From positions 1 through 42,241 of the forward strand of contig JANBPK010001256.1 in the NCBI GenBank assembly GCA_027579435.1: DNA of 42,241 bases, read 5' to 3'. Below are positions 11,708 through 20,590 of the stretch, piece by piece; the first letter of the stretch is position 1, and each line of letters starts with the position of its first letter. The notes beneath the pieces were generated by a model. That model had not been told where the DNA came from and did not search any database. It was given only the letters and a program-made list of their open reading frames with translations. Both the position numbers and the translations under genes were made by a program. This DNA comes from Candolleomyces eurysporus. Taxonomy: Eukaryota; Basidiomycota; Agaricomycetes; Agaricales; Psathyrellaceae.

Positions 11708-12717
11708 AGCAAGTATGATACAATCACACGAATATATAGATACACATGCGCGTCTATAATTCAAGATACATGAGATCTCGTTTTGAGCGAGAACGAGTGC
11801 ATGCGGTTTCTGCAGGGTTTGCGAGCCAATACGAAGTAGGATTTGGGTGGATAACCCAGATCAGCATGGCCCACACGGAGAGAAAATTGTGGATGCTGGG
11901 CGGATGGTCNTGGTNGTGGGGGGGGAATGGACGGGGGAGGGACGGTAGTCGGCTGGCCACCACTGGACGGCGACGACGAGACCTCGACACTCCCAATGTA
12001 ACAGCCTCGAGCATCTATAGATCTATTGATGCGCGTGAGCAGGAGAGCTACAACGTGATCCTCCAAGTGTCGACACTTGGATTATCACGGGGGGCAGAGT
12101 GCCGAGTACATCGATCAGGTTCTGACTATAGGGCAGGGATGGACGATGTTTGACTCGTTCAACTCCTTGCATTGGTTGTGAGACCCAGAGCTTGCAGTTC
12201 CTGTTACTAAAAATGGCCGGCGAAAATTGGGCCAGAGTTCGAAGGATGCTGAGCCTTACGTTGTTCAATCTTCCGAATTTCGAAATTTCTAATTTTCAAT
12301 AATCCAGTTGTAATTCCTCTCATCGGTTACATGCACAAGACCCAAATCTAGAAAGATGTGCCTGGGCTGGATCCGATGAGAACAACCACTTTAACATGTG
12401 CGGCAAAGAACTCCTGCGATTCACAGGGATCCGGGATCACTCAGTACGAATTCGAACGAATAACGTCTTCGTAGTCTCCGTTGCTGACCTAACGATAACA
12501 GACGATAGTCGATCTGTTGGAGGCTGTGGCCACGGTGCGGGCGCTCAATGACCGACAAGATAGCTTATCGTGAAAGTTACATGCGTTGCAGTGCCACAGA
12601 ACTCAGGACCACGTTAAACAGCACCACATCTTCTCAATGGTCTCAAAGGCCACCAGCGATTACAGTCTTGAGTGAGTTTGCTCATCGTCGTGCCTTTCAA
12701 GTCCATTAACAGCGACC
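11708..12717. other. Spacer with EOS1 fragment and F-box B promoter
   Basis: No gene. The first 60 bases resemble the 3' flank after gene B. An inverted fragment of EOS1 coding sequence lies at about 11896-11990. I see nothing recognisable from about 12060 to 12480. Bases 12530-12717 form the F-box leader with its 5' UTR intron (GTGAGT to AACAG). Confidence 0.6.
11896..11990 (-). pseudogene. Fragment of EOS1 disordered-region coding sequence
   Basis: Read on the minus strand it encodes GGQPTTVPPPSIPPP, against GSQPTTVPPPPSIPPP in the intact EOS1 gene at about 37010-37090. DNA similarity extends over roughly 80-90 bases including GACCATCC downstream. It lies just after F-box gene A, in the orientation that EOS1 has relative to F-box gene D. 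Confidence 0.7.
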
Positions 12718-14427
12718 ATGTCGATTGTGCAAAGCTTTTGGTGCACTGAAGAACTAGCACTGTATATCTTCGCTTGTTTACCTGCTCCCGACCTTCGACA
12801 TTGCGCTCAGGTCTCCCGATCGTTCAATCGCATCGCTGTACAGTTGGTCTTAGATCAATATGGAATCTGGAACGCACAACAATCCGCAGCTCTTCAGCTG
12901 GCAGATAATCCGAACGACCTGGACGCTATTTCAGTACTCCTTCTGTCAGTCCATGTCAAGAGCCTGGACAATGTCATATTTGACCTGGAAAAGTTGACCT
13001 CGCTGCAATCAGCGCTCAAGTCCTTCCGCAAAATGCAGAGGCTCGCTGATCGAATGGCATCGCTACACACTGTGCATGTGAATTGGCCTTCGGAAGTCTA
13101 TCGGGAACAGCCCGTAAACGACAAGATGCTGGTCACTGTATGCAAATGTGTGGAGGAGTTTCTGGACACAATCGTTTCCAAAGGTTGTACTACGTTGAAA
13201 CTCGGTGGTTTCAATGCCTTTGCATCCAAATACAAACTGAAGAAAAAACCCGCTATCACAGCCGCAGAAATACCCAAGGCGCCGGTGGCTGAGAGGTTAT
13301 CCGTTTGGGAAAGTGCCAGGGGACATCTTCACTCTCGACACGCCAGAACGGCCTCAGATATATTGTCGCCGCTTTCAGAAGAAGGCAATTATTCTCGGAA
13401 ATCGAGTCGCTTTTCCATCTCGGCTCCCTGGATATCCCTTACACCTTCCCCGAAGCTCAGTCAAGTCACCAAACTCACGACATTCTGCGCATACTCTACC
13501 AGTGTCTTCCGACCGCCTTTCTCTCAATGGACATTCGCCCTCCTTAAGGCATCCGCCGTAAAATCCATGAAACTCTCCTTTAAAGATGTCCCGGACAATG
13601 GCGTTGAGTCCAAACTCATCCTCGATCGTTTAGCCGAAGCCGTTCCCGACGTCACCACCATACATCTCTATAAGGCCAGGCCAGGCCTCATGAAGGATGT
13701 CGCACCTTGGCTAGGCCGCTTTCAGCAACTGCAGGTCCTCAGAATAGAGCCGTCATGTTTCTCCGCAGGAAACAATGTTGACGATCTGGATCTTCAAGCC
13801 CTCGCACGTCTTCCATACCTGTATAAACTCCTTTCATCTTCATATTTCCTATTGTCCTTCCTATCCTCCTGCCGTAGCGTCGACGGAGGACTCCTTCCAA
13901 GAAACTTGAAGGAGGTAACCATGGAGCACAAGTGGAAGTCGTCTACGGGGTCGGCAATTTCAACTTTCATCAAGGATGTCGAGCGGCTTCACAACGCAAT
14001 CGTAGAAGCATCTCCAGAACCAGAGGCACGATGCATTACCCTCTACATCTATTTGTGTTTTGACTCCTTTCCTGACCGAGCCGAAGCGTTGGGCCGTGTA
14101 TGGAATCGACTTGACTCCCATATAGCTCACCCTGCTAGCGACGCTAAGGTGTCCCTTGAAACTCCACCATGCTTTCTCCCCACCAAGTCCCGGCCTCTGT
14201 TATCCCTCGTGTTGGCTCTTACAGCCACAGCAGACGAAATACAACGGGGAGTCGTGGATGAAGAAATCATAGCATTTTGCAGGATGTTCCCCACCTTGAG
14301 GGAGATTATGTTGTGCTCTCCAGTCCCCACGGTTTTTTTCTCTCGTTCAATACTGCCTCTTAGGAGAGAACGATTGGATAAACTCCAGTCCGTCTGTCCT
14401 GGGCTCAGTGACGGCTGGGTATGTTGA
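12718..14427 (+). CDS. F-box-like protein, paralogue B
   Basis: Uninterrupted frame of 569 residues, colinear with A along the whole length. The F-box-like start reads SFWCTEELALYIFACLPAPD then CAQVSRSFNRIAVQLVLD. The leucine-rich body and the end (FCRMFPTLREIMLCSP ... RRERLDKLQSVCPGL) are close to A, so A and B form one subgroup at the C-terminus. The presumed role is substrate recognition for an SCF ubiquitin ligase; this is a family-level inference. A 5' UTR intron ends with AACAG immediately before CGACCATG. The intact frame after divergence from A suggests it is, or recently was, under selection. Confidence 0.87.
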   Translation: MSIVQSFWCTEELALYIFACLPAPDLRHCAQVSRSFNRIAVQLVLDQYGIWNAQQSAALQLADNPNDLDAISVLLLSVHVKSLDNVIFDLEKLTSLQSALKSFRKMQRLADRMASLHTVHVNWPSEVYREQPVNDKMLVTVCKCVEEFLDTIVSKGCTTLKLGGFNAFASKYKLKKKPAITAAEIPKAPVAERLSVWESARGHLHSRHARTASDILSPLSEEGNYSRKSSRFSISAPWISLTPSPKLSQVTKLTTFCAYSTSVFRPPFSQWTFALLKASAVKSMKLSFKDVPDNGVESKLILDRLAEAVPDVTTIHLYKARPGLMKDVAPWLGRFQQLQVLRIEPSCFSAGNNVDDLDLQALARLPYLYKLLSSSYFLLSFLSSCRSVDGGLLPRNLKEVTMEHKWKSSTGSAISTFIKDVERLHNAIVEASPEPEARCITLYIYLCFDSFPDRAEALGRVWNRLDSHIAHPASDAKVSLETPPCFLPTKSRPLLSLVLALTATADEIQRGVVDEEIIAFCRMFPTLREIMLCSPVPTVFFSRSILPLRRERLDKLQSVCPGLSDGWVC

Positions 14428-14765
14428 AGCAAGTATGATACGGCCACACCAATATATGTTTCCTCATACACGTCTACAATTCAAGATAGATCAAATTCCC
14501 TTTTGAGCGAGAATGACTGTATGTAGTTCGGTGGAGGATCTGGGTGAATGATTCAGATTAGCATAGGCTACTCAAAAGGGCCCACGTCCGGGCGCTCATC
14601 CGAATGTGAGCAGCATTGCTCCCGCGTTGCAGTGCCACAGAACTCAACAGAAGCACCACATATTGGTGATGATCTCTAAGACCAACGGCGATTACAACTT
14701 TGGGTGAGTCTGCTCACCGTTGTACCTTTCTAGTCCATTAACTGCATATTCAATCCACAGCGATC
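14428..14765 (+). promoter_or_regulatory. Spacer and leader of F-box C
   Basis: The 3' flank of gene B is followed by another copy of the family's upstream region. It contains GCAGTGCCACAGAACTC and GGCGATTAC, then a 5' UTR intron with donor GTGAGT near 14704 and acceptor CCACAG at 14760, just before CGATCATG. Confidence 0.65.
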
Positions 14766-16487
14766 ATGTTGACTCTGCAAGACTTTTGGGGCACTGACGA
14801 ACTAGCACTGCATACCTTCGCCTATTTACCTGCTCCCGACCTTCGAAGTTGCGCTCAGGTTTCTCGATCGTTCAATCGCATTGCCATACAGTCGGTTTTA
14901 GATCAAAATGAGATCTGGAATGCGCAACAATCCTTAGCTCTTCAGGTGGCAGATAATCCGAACGACCTGGATGGTCTTTCAGCACTCCTCCTGTCAGTCC
15001 ATGTCAAGAGCTTGGCCGATGTCACCTTCAACCTGGAGAGGGTGATCTCGCTGCAATCAGCGCTCAAGTCCTTCCACAAAATGCAGAGGCTCGCTGGTCG
15101 AATGGCATCACTGCACACTGTGTATGTCAATTGGCCTTCAGGCGCCTACCAGGCACAACCCATCAGCGACAAGATGCTGTTCACCGCATGTAGATGTGTG
15201 GAGGAGTTTCTGGACACGATCATTTCCAAGGGTTGCACTACGTTGCAACTCAGTGGTTTCAACGCCTTTGCATCCAAGTACAAACTGAAGCGAAACCCCG
15301 CTACTACAGACGTAGACATACATAGGGCACCGGCGGCTGGGAGGCGATCCATTTGGGAAAGTGCCAGAGGATATCTTCCCTCTCGACGCGCCAGAGCGGC
15401 CTCGGATGCATTGTCACTGCTTTCAGAAGAAGGCATTTATTCTCAGAGCTCCGATTCAAAGTCGAGTCGCTTTTCCATCTCGGCTCCCTGGATATCCCTC
15501 AAACCTTCCCCGAAGCTCGGCCAAGTCACCAAACTCGCAACGTTCCGCGCATACTCTACCAACCTCTTCCGACCTCCTTTCTCTCAATGGACCTTTGCCC
15601 TCCTTCAGGCGTCGCCCGTGACATTCATGGAGCTCTGGTTTCAAGATGCCCCGGATAATGGCGTCGAGTTCAAACTCATCCTCGGCCGTTTAGCTGAAGC
15701 CGTTCCCGATGTCACCACCATACATCTCTATAGTGCCAGGCCAGGCCTCATGAAAGATGTCGTAGCCTGGCTAGGCCGCTTCCAGCAATTGCAGGTCCTG
15801 AGGCTACAGCCGGACTGTTTTGTTGCAGGAACCGATATCGATAATATGGAGCTTCAAGCTCTGGCACGACTCCCACACATTCGTCAACTCATTTCATCTT
15901 CACATTTCCTACGTGCCTACCTAGCTTCCTGTCTTAGCTTGGACGAAGGCACCGTTCCAAGAAACTTGAAGGAGGTGATCATGAAGCACAGGTGGGCGTC
16001 GTCTATGGGGTCGGCCGTTTCAGCTTTCATCAAGGATGTTGAGCGGCTTCATCACGCAGTCGTAGAGGCATCTCCACGATGCGTTTACCTCCGCATAGAC
16101 CTGAGCTTCGACTGCTTTCCTCACAGAGCCGAAGCTTTGGGTCATATCTGGAATCAGCTTGACTCCGGTATACTTTGCCCTGTTAGCGACGCCAAGAAAG
16201 TATCGCTTGAAGCTCCGCCATACTTTCACCCCACCGAATCCGCGCCTTTACTAATCCTCGTCCTGCGTATTACGGCCACAGAAGACGAGATACAGCGGGG
16301 AGTTCTAGATAACGAGGTTATAGCATTTTGCAGGATGTTCCCCACTCTGACGGAAATTATGTATTGCCCTCCGGTTTCCCAGAGTGTTACCGTTTCCCTT
16401 CGTCCAGGACTGCCTCTCAGGGAAGAACGGTTTAACAAGCTCAAGTCCGTCTGTCCTGAGCTCCGCTTTGCTTCGCTATATTTATAA
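14766..16487 (+). CDS. F-box-like protein, paralogue C
   Basis: Uninterrupted frame of 573 residues with the same layout: F-box-like N-terminus (DFWGTDELALHTFAYLPAPD, CAQVSRSFNRIAIQSVLD) and leucine-rich remainder. It differs from A and B by a short Ser-rich insertion near residue 225 (SSDSKSSR) and by the ending LREERFNKLKSVCPELRFASLYL, which matches paralogue D rather than A and B. Its downstream flank also matches that of D. The presumed role is as an SCF substrate receptor; no target is evident. Confidence 0.87.
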   Translation: MLTLQDFWGTDELALHTFAYLPAPDLRSCAQVSRSFNRIAIQSVLDQNEIWNAQQSLALQVADNPNDLDGLSALLLSVHVKSLADVTFNLERVISLQSALKSFHKMQRLAGRMASLHTVYVNWPSGAYQAQPISDKMLFTACRCVEEFLDTIISKGCTTLQLSGFNAFASKYKLKRNPATTDVDIHRAPAAGRRSIWESARGYLPSRRARAASDALSLLSEEGIYSQSSDSKSSRFSISAPWISLKPSPKLGQVTKLATFRAYSTNLFRPPFSQWTFALLQASPVTFMELWFQDAPDNGVEFKLILGRLAEAVPDVTTIHLYSARPGLMKDVVAWLGRFQQLQVLRLQPDCFVAGTDIDNMELQALARLPHIRQLISSSHFLRAYLASCLSLDEGTVPRNLKEVIMKHRWASSMGSAVSAFIKDVERLHHAVVEASPRCVYLRIDLSFDCFPHRAEALGHIWNQLDSGILCPVSDAKKVSLEAPPYFHPTESAPLLILVLRITATEDEIQRGVLDNEVIAFCRMFPTLTEIMYCPPVSQSVTVSLRPGLPLREERFNKLKSVCPELRFASLYL

Positions 16488-16846
16488 ATGTATGATACGG
16501 TCGCACTGGTGTATGCATATTGATGCGCGTCCACAAATTTGATATCGCTTTCCCTTCGATGGTCTTCTCTCCTCATACAATAAAACCTAGAGGAAGGTTT
16601 TGAGTCGAAGAGGTCATTAAACAAAATTTCTTTCGTCCGCTGAATGTCTATAGACATACATTTCCAACAGCAAACATTTAGTCTGCCAAGTTACTGAACC
16701 GGTACCATTGGCATTCCATTATTTCCAGCACAATACCAACTTCCCCACTCTCTCCTCGCCACCTCCACCTATGCCATCGAAAAGTAGGCCATCCCAGTAG
16801 GCAGCATACATTCTAGCCCAACCTCTTTCCAGTCCCATTTACGGCC
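16488..16846 (-). repeat. Inverted copy of EOS1 3' flank
   Basis: Matches the reverse complement of about 39497-39833, for example GTTACTGAACCGGTACCATT at about 16691 against the inverted copy near 39640. Similarity stops at the position corresponding to the EOS1 stop codon: CCCATTTACGGCC here against CCCATCTACGCTCC there. This marks one breakpoint of the inverted duplication. Confidence 0.85.
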
Positions 16847-17363
16847 GTTTTAATTCCTGTTGTTTTGACCGGAACTTGCAGTAATAGGTCAATCGGGCTC
16901 GACTTTATCGTGGCATGGACTCTGGTCGGCATCTACGACGAATTCGGAAGTGACTCGACCAATGCCCTCGGGTAGTTCGGACAATCGCAAGTTTGAAGTG
17001 TACACAGTGGGAGTTGAAGCGGATATGATGTACCAACGGAGCTGGCCTGCTGACTTGCATAAATTGAGGTCTCACAGATAGCAGAGGTAGATAAGTACAA
17101 GCTCCGGCTCCACACTACAAATCTGCAAGCCCAGATACGATTCGTCAACGAACTGGCTCAACAGTTATCCAATAAGTGAGGCAGCAGGTTCTTGAATGAC
17201 TTTGGTGAATCTGCCTTGTAAAACGGAGTGGCGTTATCATCATTCACTCGAGAGACAATTCTAACCTAGGCTAAGCTCGCATGCAAGTCGAGATTGGAAC
17301 GAATGTAATTATCCAGACATGCTACGTAGCACGAGCTATTATTCTTCCTTCCTTCATCTTGCA
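16488..17363. other. Spacer with duplicated EOS1 3' flank
   Basis: No gene. Bases 16488-16846 are the inverted counterpart of the EOS1-to-F-box D spacer (see next entry). From about 16950 to 17070 a segment including CGCAAGTTTGAAGTGTACAC repeats about 9350-9480. Bases 17170-17363 carry the 3' flank of the esterase gene; nothing else seen. Confidence 0.6.
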
Positions 17364-18945
17364 TTACACACATTGAGAGTAGAAATCGTTCAACTTCGTG
17401 CAAGTTGATCCCGAAGCACAACACGTCAAACCAGAATACCCAGTTCCTCCACACTGGCCATACTTAGGGCTGCACGGCCCGGTAGCTGGTGGCACCGAAG
17501 GTGTCGTCGTTGTGGGAGTAGTCGCGGTTGTCGTCGTAGTGGTGGTTGTTGTGGTAGGAGTCGGTGTCGGGATCGGGCCAGTGGCAGTAGGGATATTGGT
17601 CGCCCACGGGTATGCAGACGAAGTCGCAGACCAAGGCGACAGATTATTATAATCCCTCGACGAAGGCGTATTGCTAAACACCTTCTGCAAGAAAGGCATA
17701 ATGTTCCCGCTATCAAAAGCAAGGCAAACGTCAGCTTCCAAGGGCGGAGAAACGGTTTACCCAACCCGAAGGGTCGATGAGCACTCACTGTCCAGACATA
17801 TCACAATGCCCACCAGACCTAATCGCCATCCCGACCCTATCAGCGACTCCAAGCCACTTATACACCTCCCTCACCGCTGGGTAAACAATCGTCGCCGTAC
17901 CCCTCGCATTGACATACGGATCGCTCTGACCCTCGTCAATAACCAAATACCTCGGAGCAATCGCCGCCGCAATGAAATGGCTATCATACGGAAGCCTCTC
18001 ATGATTGTTCAAAAACCCACTGATCACACTACACGTCCACCACGGCGCCCCTTGCTTGCTGTTCTCCAAATTCTCTCCTTGGCCTGAAAGTTGCCAGTAT
18101 CGATAGGGGCCGAGACCTTGGATTCCGCTGGACATGGGAACGGTGACCAAGATCCTGTCGTCGAAGAGCCCTGCGGCTAAAGCTGCTTTGCCCAACCGCG
18201 AACATCCACAGGTAGCGGTCCGCTTCGGGTCAATTTCGGGTACGTTCTTCTCGATTGCGTCCAAGGTGCGATGAACGCCCCACGCCCACGCAGTCAGGGC
18301 ACCTAAAAGGAAGAAAAATCCCATNAAAAAAAGACGAGGATGGTCAGACACATGCCATAGAGTTAAAGGACAGAGCAATACGGAAAAAGGAATGTGTGAT
18401 GAATAAGTCTCACCAATATCTTGTCCATTATACAAACTCCAGAACGCCCCCGTCTTCCCGTTCCCATCAGGCGCAACACCGAGGTAATCCAGAGTCGCAA
18501 CAGCAATCCCGGCCCGGGTATACGCATTATTATCCACTCCCCCAATAGCAATCATAACAGGAGCAGGGTTCGAAGCACTCGCACCACTGGGGAGCGTCAA
18601 CGTCGACCTAAAGGTCCCACTCTTGCCTCCCGCACTAACAGTAATACTCAGCGTATTACCGCTACGGGTGGCAGAGACGGTCTCCGCAGACTTGTCGGGG
18701 TAGAAACCGAACTGATACTCCTGCAGCACTCTTTTGATCTCAGGCTGCCTGCAGGCGTACCATTCCTCTGGGGACGACACCCGACGGGTGCTGCTGAAGT
18801 ACTGGAACGGATCCGGAAGCGTCGATTGAGCGGTGAATGAGCTAGCAGCGGGTCGAGGACTGGGGAATGCTGGGCAGTTAAACTGAGCCCACGACGTTTT
18901 GAAGAAAGCCGCAAGGGCAAAGAAGAAGAAATGATGGAGGAGCAT
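17364..18945 (-). CDS. CE15 glucuronoyl-esterase-like enzyme with C-terminal CBM1
   Basis: Three exons (18945-18414, 18302-17789, 17709-17364) give 463 residues. The start at 18945 gives a signal peptide ([15 protein letters not shown]...SWA), so the product is secreted. CE15 enzymes cleave ester bonds between 4-O-methyl-glucuronic acid of xylan and lignin alcohols. The nucleophile motif GCSRLGK is at about 210-216 (Ser212). The region [21 protein letters not shown] and the catalytic-His context GGHCDMSG are as in the family. The usual PQESG loop with the catalytic Glu reads PMSSG. A Thr-rich linker leads to a complete CBM1 ([27 protein letters not shown]) at the C-terminus; many fungal CE15 enzymes carry it N-terminally. 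A TATATA stretch lies about 55 bases upstream. The intron interrupting the alpha/beta core at 18413-18303 contains an ambiguous base. Confidence 0.9.
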
Positions 18946-19473
18946 GGTAAATGGTGGGCGACCAACGTGCACGCTACAGCCTATTGGCATTGGTTGCAGT
19001 ATATATGTGCCTACCTCTCTCGGCCTCATCGATCACGGGGATTACTTCCAATTTTCCGAGCAGAGNAAAAAAAGGCTCTCCGACGCGCGCACTTCTTGCA
19101 AGGCTAAACGTAGCTTATTCGTCGGAATAGAGCTCTGACGGATTTAGGCCTTGCGAGCACCACTGTTCACGAGGACGGCACATTGATCTGCGGGGCCTTC
19201 AAACGTCAGCCTTCCATTGCCAAGGCATAATAGAGTGACACCGAACCTGATAACAAGAGGATTTCCCTTTAATGCCTTGACTAAAGCAGCCTGAGAGTCC
19301 ATTTCCCAATTTCAAGAGGCCCGTGCAGCCGGACCGCGCGAACAGGGACGTGCGAGAGAGTCAAAGCAAACCAAATGTAGAATTACAGTAAGAATTGTTG
19401 GGGACGATATTTACACTGCTGATGATTAGGAACGGACAGGACAACAAGGGGAAAGCATGCAGAAACACGACGC
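18946..19473. other. Esterase promoter and SUMO 3' flank
   Basis: Contains the esterase TATA-like sequence at 18999-19009 and otherwise no recognisable gene on either strand. Confidence 0.4.
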
Positions 19474-20085
19474 TCAAGATCGAGAGCCCCCAACCTCTGA
19501 GGTTGCAAGGAGACCAGACAGTCAGACACTTGTTCACCAGAGTGGCGCGAAAAGAGACTCACGTTCAACCATGACATCGATGGTGTCTATTGAATAGAAA
19601 CAAATGAATAAGGGCCTTTGAGGACAAGAAGAGGAGCCAACGAACCGTTATCCTCCATATCCAACGACGCAGGCGTATCTTCCTCTTGTATCCGTTCACC
19701 ATCATACAGGAAGCTGTTCAACCAAATGACGCAAACCCAAAAAACAGTCAGGTCAACCCAATTCGCAAAACAACCTCCGTACACGAGCAAGGGGTGTATC
19801 CCCGCACCATAAAGCCAAAATTGACGACGTACCGAATGCTAGACACGTCCTTCCCAACCTTGCTCGCATAGGCGCCCTGGAGCTTGCTGAGCTTGGTGCT
19901 TCGCTTGATCTTAAAGAACACCTCCTCTCCAGTCGAGCTCACCACCTAACCTCACCAGAAACCGGTTCAGAGCAAAGCTCATAAGGCACACAGTATGCTC
20001 ATACCTTGATATTAATGGTGGCGTTGGGATCTTCCTGCTTGATACCACCATCTTGAGAGGGCATGCCATGTTCATTATCAGACAT
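19474..20085 (-). CDS. SMT3: SUMO (Smt3) ubiquitin-like modifier precursor
   Basis: Five exons, 20085-20005, 19945-19833, 19713-19646, 19586-19563 and 19496-19474, join in phase to 102 residues. The ubiquitin-like fold is clear: INIKVVSSTGEEVFFKIKRS, then LQGAYASKVGK, IRFLYDGERIQEEDTPASL, MEDNDTIDVMVEQVGG. The di-glycine is followed by the tripeptide SRS, which a Ulp-type SUMO protease would remove. In the flexible N-terminal tail GIKQED contains a consensus psi-K-x-E sumoylation site at Lys16, allowing poly-SUMO chains. SUMO is conjugated to nuclear proteins by E1 (Aos1-Uba2) and Ubc9. The gene is a single copy here, of normal length for fungi (about 95-105 residues). The five short exons were each placed by splice signals and phase. 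Confidence 0.95.
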
Positions 20086-20590
20086 TGTATCAAATGGAAA
20101 GCTGGCGCTTGGATTTTCCGAAAGGGTTTGAGTTAATAGAGCGATGTTCTGTCGCGTTCAGAGATGGGGAGAGGGATGCAGCAAAGTCTCTCGGTCCACT
20201 GAAAAGGGGGAGTGAGCAAGAGATGACTGACCCAAGCACACCAGTCCTTTTGCTGGGCTCAGTCATTATGTAATCAAAAAACCAACCCAGCTCCTCCTCG
20301 AGGCGACTGTCCGAGTCAGGACTGGACCTGGACTCGGTTGGAGGAAGCAAATTTGATTATGATTTACGTGTATAAGCTACATTAGCCGATGCGCAGATGC
20401 AGGATGTCTACTATACATGATGCGTGTTATGAGGATGGGAAAAAAAGATACTATAACTATANCCCAAAAAAAATAATAAAGATATCGAATGCGTGACTCG
20501 AACGTTGAGACGGAAACGGACTGAAAAAAAGAGATGAGTGTAAAGCACGCCTTAACCTTAACGAAAACCAAGCTATAAATCTTATGTCGA
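20086..20590. other. SUMO upstream region
   Basis: No gene recognised. A/T-rich tract with one ambiguous base near 20460; holds the SUMO promoter and the 3' flank of the next minus-strand gene. Confidence 0.4.

Noticed and set aside
17398..17652. Plus-strand open frame rich in Val/Gly opposite the esterase 3' end
   Set aside because: It is the antisense of the Thr-rich linker of the CE15-CBM1 gene; composition is explained by the ACN codons on the other strand.
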